Assembly: GCF_000003815.2 (NCBI RefSeq)
Contig: NC_049981.1
Span: 30,854,511-30,918,510 of the forward strand
Source: Branchiostoma floridae
Taxonomy: Eukaryota; Chordata; Leptocardii; Amphioxiformes; Branchiostomatidae
Direction: 5' to 3'
DNA: 64,000 nucleotides
Positions 49,101-53,820 of this stretch are shown in pieces (within the stretch, counting starts at the first letter, position 1; every line of letters begins with the position of its first letter). The translations under genes and the position numbers were made by a program. Under the pieces are notes generated by a model. It was not told the DNA's origin and ran no database searches. It saw only the letters and a program-made list of their open reading frames with translations.

Positions 49101-50111
49101 GTAGAATCTGCTTGGAGATTAGCTCATACACACTGTTAGTATGGTCATATGTACATGTCACTGATAGGTGAATCACATAAGGAAACTCTTTTTTTCTCCA
49201 TTCTCCAGGGAAGAATGCCACAGACCACGCCGTCCCTCAGGCACAAACGTGAGCCCACCCTGCTGAGGTCGGAGAGCGACCTCGCCATCCCCAAGGCCCC
49301 GCAGACGCCCGCCGAGGTCTTCAGGTTACCCCCTGCGGTGCGGGCGAGCTTGCGAGGCTGCCTGGACATCCCCAATGTCAAGGGCAACGACTGGCGCGGG
49401 CTGGCCAAGAGGTTACAGGTCGACAGGTGAGAATTAACACCTAGCGCTAGTTTACCTTTATCTGCGGGGTAACCTGTGTCCGTTTTATTTAAAAACAGTA
49501 TTTGGGGCTCTGAAGTCAACAGTCAGTGGTTTCAAACTGTAATATTTTGAAAATATCGCAATATGTCCATCAACGTCATAGCCCTAAATACCTGGTTTTT
49601 AAATACATTTGATATATGTTACCCCACGGATAAAGGTGAACTAGCATTACATGTACATAATAAAGTTTCTTTTCAAGCTCCTCAAGTTTAGGGCAATACT
49701 AGTTTAATATGTTGGTTTCTTAAAAAGATCTGCTGAACTAGAAAACTGGATGAAAAAAAAGAAAGCATGAGAACCAGGTTTGTGGCTCACAGTTTTGTGT
49801 ACATCATTTTACATGTTTATACACCATACATTATGTTACATTTATATTCAACATTTGATACAAAATGTGCCATTTCAGTTTACTGAAACCCAGCTTGAGA
49901 CTGACCCAGTGTATCCCCTCTCCCCATCTATAGGTACATCAACTACTTTGCGACGAAGCCCAGTCCGACGGACCACATCCTGGACCTCTGGGAGGCGCGT
50001 AACCGTGACGACCGAGCCATCGAGGAGCTCATTCTGGTCCTGAAGGACATGGGTCGCTCTGACGCCTGCCTCCTCATCGAATCGGGAGTCAGCACCCCGC
50101 TTGTAGCATAG
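1013..50111 (+). CDS. unc5: UNC5 netrin receptor, whole gene span (16 exons placed)
   Basis: UNC5 receptors are single-pass membrane proteins that bind netrin, mediate axon repulsion alone or with DCC and, in vertebrates, act as dependence receptors that trigger apoptosis. The exons join as 1013-1109, 9812-10147, 17927-18211, 24303-24470, 25115-25276, 25666-25710, 26188-26310, 31277-31366, 36330-36392, 39384-39821, 41890-42158, 42671-42910, 45237-45383, 48400-48573, 49209-49426 and 49934-50111. The sum is 3033 nt, giving 1010 residues, close to vertebrate UNC5 (about 930-945). All extracellular and juxtamembrane exons are phase 1-1, and exons from ZU5 on change to phase 0. Domain order: signal peptide, Ig (33-144), Ig (145-239), TSP1 (240-295), TSP1 (296-349), TM (about 374-399), ZU5 (from about 588), UPA, death domain (about 917-1005). 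Residue numbers omit the candidate exon 8732-8818; add 29 after residue 33 if it is used. The family assignment is very secure; the first exon is less so. Confidence 0.95.
1130..1935 (+). repeat. Intronic minisatellite, about five units
   Basis: A unit of about 140-175 bp recurs with start points near 1170, 1345, 1510, 1660 and 1800. Units share the phrases ACACCTGTTATTCCTGTACC, CCCATGCAGTAATG and TTTTTATTTCTTATTTGT. The first units are diverged and the middle two (from about 1510 and 1660) are nearly identical, suggesting recent homogenisation. The array starts within 25 bases of the exon 1 donor. Confidence 0.85.
2448..2935 (+). repeat. Imperfect tandem repeat, three copies
   Basis: Three copies of a 150-230 bp segment share GTGATGTAGT, CTTTCTATATGTAAA, GAAGCCATG and AAAGTCAAG(G/T)CAAAGAC. 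The long reverse-strand open frame over this stretch is a by-product of the repeat. Confidence 0.75.
3840..4600 (+). repeat. Degenerate GCCACA/TGTGGC-rich repeat zone
   Basis: Many short variants of TGTGGCA, GCTACA and GCCACA in both orientations, mixed with TGTAGC words. It resembles an old, decayed minisatellite with inverted components. Boundaries are approximate. Confidence 0.4.
4885..5150 (+). repeat. Tandem duplication, two copies of about 130 bp
   Basis: Both copies carry AATCCAAG(A/G)A, AACTCCATCCCCTTA, GTCATGGTAATGT and GGCCTGTATTATTTTCATAT, with small indels. Confidence 0.8.
8732..8818 (+). CDS. unc5: Candidate UNC5 linker exon between signal peptide and Ig1
   Basis: An 87-nt segment is preceded by a good acceptor (TTCCTTCCCACGCTGCATCAG region, AG at 8730-8731) and followed by TTTAG/GTAAAG. 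It is open for all 29 codons in the phase 1-1 frame required by both neighbours. It reads as a Pro/Ser/Asp-rich linker; vertebrate UNC5 proteins also have an acidic, Pro/Ser-rich linker of roughly this size between signal peptide and Ig1. GC content is above that of the surrounding intron. No conserved residues prove it, and as a symmetric exon it could also be alternatively used. Confidence 0.5.
8819..9811 (+). other. UNC5 intron before Ig1 exon
   Basis: Contains one tandem duplication at 8945-9180 and otherwise AT-rich sequence with no supported gene. The acceptor at 9810-9811 (CATTTTCACAG) is good. Confidence 0.6.
8945..9180 (+). repeat. Tandem duplication, two copies of about 100-125 bp
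   Basis: Both copies contain CTTTTACATAATTCAAAATT, TCATT(A/C)TATGGAAAA and CTTTCACATTGGACATGG. The second copy carries small insertions. Confidence 0.85.
9812..10147 (+). CDS. unc5: UNC5 exon: Ig domain 1
   Basis: Encodes residues 33-144, the first immunoglobulin domain, part of the netrin-binding ectodomain. Hallmarks are YIVKN, cysteines at 62 and 74, the paired C123-L-C125 before VAWSSEG, and EWVR. The second cysteine pair in this domain is a known UNC5 feature. Flanking sites are CACAG at 9811 and GTAAGT at 10148. The exon is much more GC-rich than its introns. Confidence 0.95.
10137..10495 (+). repeat. Three extra copies of the Ig1 exon 3' end and its donor
   Basis: After the true junction, copies of the exon tail plus donor recur near 10304-10330, 10378-10420 and 10461-10497. 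The two later copies extend back about 50 bases into exon-like sequence (AGCTCTGAAGGGTTATCC... CACTGTACAGATA). The last copy translates in the exon frame as [16 protein letters not shown], against [16 protein letters not shown] in the real exon. The spacing of the last two gives a unit of about 85 bp. Confidence 0.85.
10541..10600 (-). pseudogene. Inverted copy of the UNC5 exon at 36330-36392
   Basis: The reverse complement of 10541-10600 matches 36346-36405 at about 53 of 60 positions, covering the second half of the cytoplasmic exon, its donor and the first intron bases. It translates as [15 protein letters not shown] against [15 protein letters not shown]. Weaker, transition-rich similarity continues into the intron. 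On this strand it is preceded by an acceptor-like TTTTACTTGCAG, but it is antisense to UNC5 and cannot be spliced into it. Confidence 0.85.
13735..14135 (+). repeat. Tandem repeat, three units of about 130 bp
   Basis: Units share CAGCTTGAG(C/T)CTT, CATGACAATATGCTG(C/T)CAT, GCGGCATCAGCCAGCT and GATCCTTC. The second and third units are the closest pair. Confidence 0.85.
17927..18211 (+). CDS. unc5: UNC5 exon: Ig domain 2
   Basis: Encodes residues 145-239, a C2-type Ig domain. Core cysteines are C169 and C220, in QCRPPEG and [13 protein letters not shown], both strongly conserved in UNC5. NYT at 217-219 is a potential N-glycosylation site. The phase 1 junction makes Tyr145 from T plus AT. Acceptor TTTTTAG at 17926, donor GTAGGT at 18212. 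Confidence 0.96.
19540..20270 (+). repeat. Tandem array, five units of about 145 bp
   Basis: Units begin near 19548, 19690, 19841, 19985 and 20125. Each carries ACACACAACAGACTTG, GTGATCTGTTTAGCAC, TTCTGAATGGCTA(T/C)TATGG and GATGAAGGTTAGACATCCAG. Open frames across the array are repeat-derived. Confidence 0.92.
22020..22265 (+). repeat. Direct repeat, two copies about 170 bp apart
   Basis: GCATCTTAAAGAACCTGC followed by GAGGAGGG(T/C)ACAC and CAGTGTGCTTGC occurs at about 22046-22100 and 22203-22250. Confidence 0.75.
24129..24150 (+). repeat. (CAAAC)n microsatellite
   Basis: Four tandem CAAAC pentamers. Confidence 0.9.
24303..24470 (+). CDS. unc5: UNC5 exon: thrombospondin type 1 repeat 1
   Basis: Encodes residues 240-295. 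It begins [12 protein letters not shown], with the W244-x-x-W247-x-x-W250 ladder typical of TSP1 domains and their C-mannosylation, followed by CSRQCG-like NSQCGRG and [10 protein letters not shown], and ends TTLCP. Both splice junctions are phase 1. Acceptor CCCCCCACAG at 24302, donor GTAGGA at 24471. Confidence 0.96.
24437..24655 (+). repeat. Tandem duplication of the TSP1-1 exon end and donor
   Basis: GGAGTGTACCACTCTGTGTC followed by CAGGTAGG occurs at 24449-24476 and again at 24550-24577. The flanking intron is also copied (GGGTCAC(A/G)CTTTTTTGTC and a later CAGTTTG(T/C)ATCAAAG). Using the second donor would lengthen the exon by 101 nt and shift the frame. Confidence 0.9.
24471..25114 (+). 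other. UNC5 intron between the two TSP1 exons
   Basis: First part is the donor duplication. The rest has no gene or clear element. Acceptor TTTCTCCCAG at 25114. Confidence 0.7.
25115..25276 (+). CDS. unc5: UNC5 exon: thrombospondin type 1 repeat 2
   Basis: Encodes residues 296-349: [30 protein letters not shown], and NCTGGLC at the end. The third Trp of the usual WxxWxxW ladder is Phe306 (W300, W303, F306). NCT is a potential N-glycosylation site. Phase 1-1; donor GTAAAA at 25277. Confidence 0.95.
25277..25665 (+). other. UNC5 intron
   Basis: AT-rich with no gene or repeat recognised. Acceptor TTCTCTCACAG at 25665. Confidence 0.7.
25666..25710 (+). CDS. unc5: UNC5 juxtamembrane microexon (15 codons)
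   Basis: A 45-nt exon with a good acceptor (TCTCTCACAG) and a consensus donor GTAAGT at 25711. Phase 1-1, so it can be included or skipped without changing frame. It encodes an acidic/Gln-rich extracellular stalk ([15 protein letters not shown]) just before the TM exon. Vertebrate UNC5 genes, as I recall, also have a short alternatively spliced exon at this position. Cassette use here is inference. Confidence 0.75.
25711..26187 (+). other. UNC5 intron
   Basis: AT-rich, no gene or element recognised. Acceptor CATACCATCAG at 26187. Confidence 0.7.
26188..26310 (+). CDS. unc5: UNC5 exon: transmembrane helix
   Basis: Encodes residues 365-405. [13 protein letters not shown] matches the family's EDVALY-type entry to the membrane. 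The hydrophobic helix spans about 374-399, ends VVWW, and is followed by the stop-transfer RKNR. A cysteine (C391) lies inside the helix; I see no cysteine immediately after the basic anchor, where vertebrate paralogues can be palmitoylated. Donor GTGAGT at 26311. Confidence 0.95.
27030..27510 (+). repeat. Tandem repeat, three to four units of about 115-130 bp
   Basis: Units share ATGGAAAAGAGACATTTAGA, ACCAGATGG(T/C)AGT, CGACATTTATGTAAAA-like text and TCAATCAAATCTTC(C)AG. The third unit is interrupted by the hairpin element at 27324-27438. Confidence 0.85.
27324..27438. mobile_element. Near-perfect foldback (MITE-like) insertion
   Basis: Two 48-nt arms (27324-27371 and 27391-27438) are reverse complements at 47 of 48 positions, separated by a 19-nt A-rich loop. 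It sits inside one unit of a tandem repeat. AGTGTT occurs on both sides (left 27315-27320, right just after the right arm), as expected of a target-site duplication. It encodes nothing. Confidence 0.8.
30490..30710 (+). promoter_or_regulatory. CpG-rich island in an intron
   Basis: About 210 bases with a CpG density far above the flanking AT-rich intron (repeated GCGG, CCGAC, CGCGG, GCCGCCGCC). No exon with valid splice sites and phase fits here. It could be an internal promoter or enhancer; this is inference from composition only. Confidence 0.35.
31160..31252 (+). repeat. Short tandem repeat CTTCCCAGCATCCCT(T/C)GCT
   Basis: About five 19-20 bp units directly upstream of the exon at 31277. 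They are pyrimidine-rich and may contribute to the polypyrimidine tract of that acceptor. Confidence 0.85.
31277..31366 (+). CDS. unc5: UNC5 exon: cytoplasmic juxtamembrane segment
   Basis: Encodes residues 406-435, beginning [17 protein letters not shown]. The position matches the vertebrate UNC5 segment that contains the caspase site (a DxxD motif followed by Ser-rich sequence). Phase 1-1, acceptor CTTCTTCAG at 31276, donor GTGAGT at 31367. Confidence 0.85.
31425..31745 (+). repeat. Dispersed intronic repeat followed by a copy of the exon 3' end
   Basis: 31425-31712 is homologous to 37385-37683 (shared ACTAACCCTAA/TCCTCAG, CATGACGC(A/G)AAACTGAT, GTATGGGCTCCCAAACAA-type text, AGACAGCCCTA(T/C)CAGTCTATCATACCC). 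It is followed at 31719-31737 by CCCCTGCCACCAGAACCTGT, identical to the end of the exon at 31277-31366, with a GTATGT donor-like sequence. Confidence 0.85.
33000..33790 (+). repeat. Tandem duplication, unit about 360 bp
   Basis: GTCCCCATTTGTTGGGATAC starts both 33000 and 33360, followed by nearly identical sequence for about 150 bases (a single T/C change in the GATGTCGTAA region and small indels). The unit's later part (GATAGCAGGGAAAAC, AGAGTATCTTGTGAAGAAAG) recurs again near 33700. Confidence 0.9.
35810..35965 (+). repeat. Short tandem repeat with GTACTAGTGACCACC
   Basis: Three units of about 60 bp: AAACCTGTAC(T/A)AGTGACCACC plus a CATCTGG(G/C)CATTGATAT block. Related fragments recur at about 36560, 37010 and 37190 in the next intron. 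Confidence 0.75.
36330..36392 (+). CDS. unc5: UNC5 exon: cytoplasmic linker (21 codons)
   Basis: A 63-nt exon with acceptor TTCTTTATAG and donor GTGAGT, phase 1-1. It encodes residues 436-456, Ser-rich then [11 protein letters not shown]. It has no strong family signature, but the frame, splice sites and position fit, and the existence of a partly preserved inverted copy in the Ig1-Ig2 intron marks it as a real duplicated unit. It is removable without frame change. Confidence 0.7.
36393..37200 (+). repeat. Pyrimidine-rich minisatellite next to the donor
   Basis: About ten variant units of 45-85 bp built from CAGTCCCTCATCTCACATCC, TTACTTCTCAAG(G/A)CGTCTTAACT and CCTTA(A/T)CCACA. The array begins within about 15 bases of the donor of the 36330 exon. 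Confidence 0.92.
37201..39214 (+). other. UNC5 intron, remaining part
   Basis: 37385-37683 is the second copy of the dispersed repeat at 31425-31712. At 37700-39200 there is no recognised gene or element. Confidence 0.6.
39215..39395 (+). repeat. Tandem duplication of an acceptor and exon start
   Basis: TTTTTTCTCCCCA(G/C)ACAG followed by ATCACAGTT(T/A)CGT occurs at 39252-39283 and, as the real junction, at 39367-39396. About 110 bp of upstream intron is copied too. The upstream junction opens a frame of 22 residues ending in TAA at 39332. Confidence 0.9.
39384..39821 (+). CDS. unc5: UNC5 exon: cytoplasmic linker into ZU5
   Basis: Encodes residues 457-602. [11 protein letters not shown] and the following LKIKVVPP match the vertebrate UNC5 linker (DKIPMTNSPL-type, then LKVKV). 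A Thr/Ser/Pro-rich low-complexity middle follows, and the exon ends with the start of ZU5: [10 protein letters not shown] from residue 588. Phase 1-1, acceptor CCCCACACAG at 39383, donor GTGAGA at 39822. Strongly GC-rich against its introns. Confidence 0.95.
39822..41889 (+). other. UNC5 intron within ZU5
   Basis: Contains a three-unit repeat at 40030-40530. The remainder, including a GC-richer patch near 41390-41550, has no supported exon. Acceptor CCCTCCCGCAG at 41889. Confidence 0.65.
40030..40530 (+). repeat. Tandem repeat, three units of about 160 bp
   Basis: Units share TGATCTTGCAA or CATCTTGCAAGCGATG, ACCGGAAAAC/ACCGAAAAAC, ACTATCA and ACAGAAAGCATCGAAGGC. Confidence 0.8.
41890..42158 (+). 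CDS. unc5: UNC5 exon: ZU5 core
   Basis: Encodes residues 603-692. [11 protein letters not shown] is the ZU5 hallmark; [26 protein letters not shown] matches the family's later strands. ZU5 packs against UPA and the death domain in the closed receptor. The exon enters in phase 1 and leaves in phase 0. Donor GTCAGT at 42159. Confidence 0.96.
42159..42670 (+). other. UNC5 intron with GATT microsatellite
   Basis: A GATTGATT(A)ATTGATTGATTG microsatellite lies at about 42457-42495, and a short duplicated block (TTGCCAGGTTGA(T/C)TA) at about 42406 and 42537. GATTGATTGACTG recurs just before the acceptor at 42670. Confidence 0.75.
42671..42910 (+). CDS. unc5: UNC5 exon: ZU5 end / UPA start
   Basis: Encodes residues 693-772. 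[33 protein letters not shown] aligns with the vertebrate EETLN..CYCQLE..ACH..L..LG.Y...GES stretch, followed by [11 protein letters not shown] and [16 protein letters not shown]. Phase 0-0; donor GTACGT at 42911. Confidence 0.96.
42885..43055 (+). repeat. Local copy of an exon end and donor
   Basis: ACAACTCCGA(C/T)GAACTT(G/A)AG followed by GTACGTTCT occurs at 42889-42919 (real junction) and about 43020-43049. Confidence 0.85.
42911..45236 (+). other. UNC5 intron within UPA
   Basis: Includes the donor copy near 43020, a poly(G) run at about 44327-44338, and a two-copy repeat at 44745-45140. No gene recognised between 43060 and 44740. Confidence 0.65.
44745..45140 (+). repeat. Tandem duplication, two copies of about 195 bp
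   Basis: Both copies carry GAGCCACATATTATTTGA, TTTTGTGTGTGTGTAGTCTT-like text, CATCAATTCATAAAGAAA, TTGCAATGTATTTTACTACA and AATTTCATG. Confidence 0.9.
45237..45383 (+). CDS. unc5: UNC5 exon: UPA domain
   Basis: Encodes residues 773-821: [26 protein letters not shown] corresponds to the vertebrate GG.L..EP..L.FKDSYHNLRLSIHD segment. Phase 0-0; acceptor CCCCTTACAG at 45236, donor GTGAGG at 45384. Confidence 0.95.
45370..45595 (+). repeat. Local copy of the UPA exon end and donor
   Basis: AACTTCCAGGT(G/A)(A)GG followed by TCTAGTGCAGTGGGGACA-like text and GCAGGCACCTG occurs at about 45376-45442 (real junction) and 45509-45582. Confidence 0.85.
45384..48399 (+). other. UNC5 intron within UPA, mostly a duplicated repeat block
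   Basis: First 500 bases contain the donor copy. From 45895 to 48290 it is the complex repeat described separately. Acceptor TCATTTCAG at 48399. Confidence 0.7.
45895..48290. repeat. Complex interspersed repeat, modules present two to three times
   Basis: Module A (cACAGACAGTAACCACTCATTTTCC through GGGAAACAGTTGCCCAGC) is at about 45905-46350 and 47425-47880, with a partial copy at about 47220-47420. Module B (GGGTTCCCCA(A/T)ACAGCTG through ACAACAAGTATGAAACCAAT, TCTTGAGTAA, ACACAGACAG) is at about 46708-46975, in part at 47058-47180, and at 48010-48270. The tail ACACAGACAGAGACAC...AACCTCC resembles the end of a dispersed invertebrate element. On the minus strand the A modules and the related stretch at 46500-46570 keep similar short hydrophobic frames (CAFGD(L/T)VCY). 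The transposon class is unresolved. Confidence 0.8.
48400..48573 (+). CDS. unc5: UNC5 exon: UPA end
   Basis: Encodes residues 822-879. [23 protein letters not shown] is a clear match to the family's YQEIPFYHIW.G....LHCTFTLER. Phase 0-0; donor GTAAGG at 48574. Confidence 0.96.
48574..49208 (+). other. UNC5 intron with degenerate repeats
   Basis: GAGCATTCCAAAG(T/C) plus (T/C)(A/T)AGCTCATACA recurs near 48796, 48921 and 49118, and GTCAC(A/T)GATA(A/G)GTGAAT(T/C)ACAT occurs at about 48836 and 49157: an old tandem duplication. No gene seen. Acceptor TTCTCCAG at 49208. Confidence 0.7.
49209..49426 (+). CDS. unc5: UNC5 exon: linker and first half of death domain
   Basis: Encodes residues 880-951 and two bases of 952. 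After a basic/Pro-rich linker the death domain starts at about F917 ([18 protein letters not shown]), and [18 protein letters not shown] matches the conserved RGNDWR.LA.KL..DR motif. The exon ends inside an Arg codon (AG/G). Donor GTGAGA at 49427. Confidence 0.96.
49442..49649. mobile_element. MITE-like element, about 208 bp, long terminal inverted repeats
   Basis: The arm TAGCGCTAGTTTACCTTTAT at 49442 pairs with the reverse complement of CTAGCATTA and preceding bases ending at 49649. Pairing continues inward through (C/T)GGGGTAAC and TATTTAAAAAC to about 90 bases per arm. Both ends carry TA, compatible with a TA target. It lies 15 bases after the donor of the first death-domain exon. Confidence 0.8.
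49934..50111 (+). CDS. unc5: UNC5 last exon: second half of death domain and stop
   Basis: Completes Arg952 and encodes [24 protein letters not shown], the most conserved death-domain stretch of UNC5, then helices ending [12 protein letters not shown] and a short tail. TAG at 50109-50111. Acceptor CATCTATAG at 49933. Death domains of UNC5 connect the receptor to apoptotic partners in vertebrates; partners here are not shown. Confidence 0.97.
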
Positions 50112-52115
50112 GCCCTGCTTCGCTATGCACTACGCAAAACATGTGGAGAGACGCTACCCCGCGGCACGGTTGCTAAGCAGCTGTAGCCATGGATACGGTA
50201 ACCACGGAAACCCGTGCTCCACATGCCATGTCAAAGACTTTATATAACTAACCATGAAGCACCTCAAAGTCTCTTAGAAAATTTTTTAAAAATTGGAAAA
50301 AAACATATCTAGAGTTGAGCCTGAGTTCACGGTCATACATAGCAACCGTTGGCATAGCAACTGTTGGCATAGCAACCAATACTGTGCTGACACGAAGAAT
50401 ACAATGCTGATTCTGGTTTGTATTGTATTTTCCTACAAGAAAAGCAGGTGGAATGAAACAAACACGTGCAGCAAAGTTTTTTCGCCTGTACCGACCAGGT
50501 GTGTTGTTTCACCTGTCGTTGTACCTGTCTTAAGTCTGTAGGGTTACTTAACGAATCAAACACGACATTTTTAGTCCATGACGACGTTTTGAAGATCTGT
50601 GTACAGAGCGAGATGTTCCCAATGCAATGTTCCTGAAGATGTAATGTTAGATATGCTCAACCCTCTGGCACTGTAGAGTCAGATATACCAGCCGGAGGGA
50701 ACCTTGCAAATGCAATTGTACATTTTTATCACTATTTATTAAATGCACATTTCCCGCAGTTTTTAAATGATAGGTAATGTCGGTTTTGATAATGGTTGCT
50801 GTCCACAAAAAGGACCATTTTAAAAGCACGATGTAAGCTGTATCTACGAAATAAGGACTGTACAAGTGTATGTTTGTATGAAAATGAGAAACCATGGTCA
50901 GCTGTGCAGTTAGAATTCAGGGTTTCGAAGCGCAGGGAAGTTGTGAAGGAAAAAAATGTTCCTGTGATGTTAAATTGTATCAGAAAGACGAAGAGTTGAT
51001 ATTATTTATTCGTGACAATCAGTTTGTTTATATTTACTATGTCCAATTGTAACTTGTTGATATCTCGTTATGTTATGTTCCGTTCGTTAGCACTTCTAAT
51101 TTGATTTCCGTAGCTTGTAGATTCGGCGGCCCGCTACTGTCAGTCCCTTTATTTTGCCATATTATAATTGTTTAAGTGGAAAGTCTAGTCGCACATATTC
51201 TACTCCTTACTCTGCACGTAGCACAAGATTTCACTGATATGTTAATGTTTATGTGACACGGGTTTTAAAAATCTGTGCGAAGAATTTAGGACTCTTTGCC
51301 ACCCCTAGTGAGAGGGAAAGCATGATAATTGTGATATTTGAGACAAACTGCTAGTAAGAGCATTGACATATTTTTGTATATCAACATTGTTTCTGTACTA
51401 TTGATGTAATGACATCTGTGTTGTACGCCATAGTGTATCGTTAACGCACCAACCATGCCTGACAATTTTTGTACTTGACCTTCATTCCACGTGACACCAT
51501 TCCAAGATGGCCTCCACCCGAGTGTTTCATTCCACAAAAGGGTGAAAGGTCGATTCATTCCAAGCCATGGACATGTCTTATATGTGTGTGTACAGTTATC
51601 ACTGCATCCATCGGGTTTCATAGCGTCGTTGTGAGTGTGTGAGGGGAAGGACTGCAAGTCGGTTACCATAGCAATGGTCACCATGGTAACAAACACTTTG
51701 ACAAATAATGCAGACAGATACAGTTCCTGATGGAACATTGCAGGAACCAATGACATTCTTTACTGACAGCCATTTCGTTTTGAATGTATCTGATAGGATG
51801 TTACGATAACCAATGAAATTTCTCTGGACTGATGTGAAAGCTCCTGATTGGATGTTGTGGTAACCAATGAGCTTGTCTTCCCCCCAATGTCCTTGTCCCA
51901 TTATAGATATCTCACCGTTGTACAGTGTGGCAATAGGAGTCCCAAACCTCAGTAAAAAAATGTACATAGTCACGTTTCTCCTAGATATGTGTAGCTTCCT
52001 TTGGTTCCCTAAGAGTATGATATTTCTCATTGTATTTATAACTGAACTAATTTGTGTTAATTACACAGATTGTATTATGTGCCCACCGTGTAAATAAAAA
52101 AAGACTTTTTATTAC
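50112..52115 (+). other. unc5: UNC5 3' UTR
   Basis: A stretch of about 2 kb with no convincing frame. It contains a GGCATAGCAAC(C/T) triplet repeat at 50336-50385 and a pair of X-box-like motifs at 51662-51691. It ends with AATAAA at 52093. The terminal 450 bases are duplicated at 61889-62320. Exact 3' end is inferred. Confidence 0.65.
52093..52098 (+). promoter_or_regulatory. Polyadenylation signal AATAAA (UNC5)
   Basis: AATAAA followed by a run of A and a T-rich stretch, in position for the UNC5 transcript end. The same signal is retained in the duplicate at 62307-62312. Confidence 0.6.
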
Positions 52116-53820
52116 ATCAAATACCATTGTCCTGTTTTATAGTGTCTTCTTTGTTACAGTAGTATTTGATAGGAAGCTGATCTCCAAGCATATGTTAAGA
52201 TCAGACAGAACATTGTCACATTTTATGGTTGACCAGCTTTTTACATGCACACATCACAACTTCTGAAAAGCTTGGTTATAAAAACACACTGGCACTGACG
52301 CTAGGAAAATGTAATGATTTAGTCTCCCCTTACATCTGCTTGGAGATTACTAGAAATACTTGGAAATAAATTATCAGTGACTCCTGAAATAGCAAAAGAT
52401 AAAAACATAACTGAGTTACTCTTATTAGTACCCATCGGGAAGACAGAATAAAACCACATTAATAGTGAGGGACTTTCAATAGTCTTAAGGGCATTGTATG
52501 AGAACCAGGTCTTTGGCACACATTGAGAGTTAGGGGTTACCAGAACCAACCGAAGGTCCAATGCCGAAATAGAACATCCTGAAACAGAAGTCCTGAATAT
52601 TTCATGCTGAAGACTGCAGACAATCTGTAAGTTACACCTGTACGTGAGATCTCGTTGCACCTGTACTGAACTGCACATAAGACTGACCGTCATTGAACCA
52701 GAGACCTACCGTAGTGTAAACAGGTGAGGTAATACGTGACCTTTGTCATTAGTTGTTTTGCATAACAAAGGGCTGTTCACCTAGGTATGGGGAAGTCCCG
52801 GATGTGAAACTAGGATTTTTTTTTACCTGAGTCAGAGAGAAAACCCAGAACTCTCACCTGAACAAGGAAACAGGCAAGTTTCTTCCCAACCAGGTTTACA
52901 ACAGTGGTGTCTGATATATCCAGGTGAGATCTGGATAGCGTTTGTTTATCCTGCCAAGATATAGGGGCTACGTGGGGCTTACAAACACCTGAAATACATT
53001 GTAACTAGGGCTGGGTACCGGTGCAGAAAATTCCGGTTCAGGTCCAGAGGATCAGGTCCGGACCTGAACCTGGACCTGATTCAGTATGACTCATATCAAG
53101 CGTCTATTTCACTAAAAAGACATCTGTTTGGTGGAGTATTAGACTCATACTGGCGTTTTAAAATCCTACAAAGCTAACTGCACCTGTACGATTGGCTGTA
53201 AAACTTGGTAGAAATTACTATAAACTCTACTCTACTTCACTCTTGTTATTTTCTTCCACCTGCAAGCGCCAAAACGTGTGAATGCCTGATGAAATAATCT
53301 GTTAGTTTTCTAATCGGTCCAACATCCGGTCCACCTAATTTTTTCAGGTCCGGTTTTTCTGGACCGGTCCAATAAGAAAAACCGGTTTTGTACCGGTACG
53401 CTGTACCGATACCCAGCCCTAATTGTAACAATGCACCCTTGCCGATCAATACCAGTGTAGGCATGAAAGATATTGTAAAACCACAATGATTCCTGTCATT
53501 CACAAGGAGGAAGCTTTCACAATAGAAAACATGTTATTAATCAAGCTTTTTTTTAAAGATATTATATTTATATGTAACGTTAACGTTACACACAGTCATA
53601 GAACAAAACAAAGGGTAGATTAGAATAAAACGATCCTTTGACTGATTATACAGTCCTTCTCTCCGGGACCCTTAATCTGTATCTAATTCAACTTGTAGGG
53701 CCTTAAAGGTCTGGATGTAAATTAGTTCCAAAAGTCTATCATTTGCATACTGTTCGTGAACAAATTGTTCTCTCCTTTCTTTCCAAGTAGAGGGAATTGG
53801 GGAAGAGAGTTGAAACAAAG
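52116..53820 (+). other. Intergenic region between UNC5 and the NTase-TPR gene
   Basis: 52565-52885 is homologous to 63755-64000. A MITE lies at 53006-53421. A strong polypyrimidine-AG (TCTCCTTTCTTTCCAAGTAG, ending 53790) precedes the next gene and may be the acceptor of a 5' UTR intron. No other gene seen. Confidence 0.6.
53006..53421. mobile_element. hAT-type MITE, 416 bp
   Basis: Ends are TAGGGCTGGGTACCGGTGCAG and the reverse complement of a matching TAGGGCTGGGTATCGGTACAG (about 19 of 21). The 8-bp ATTGTAAC flanks it on both sides (52998-53005 and 53422-53429), the target-duplication length of hAT transposons. The interior has palindromic GGTCCGGACC and ACCGGT words but no coding capacity. 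Confidence 0.92.
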
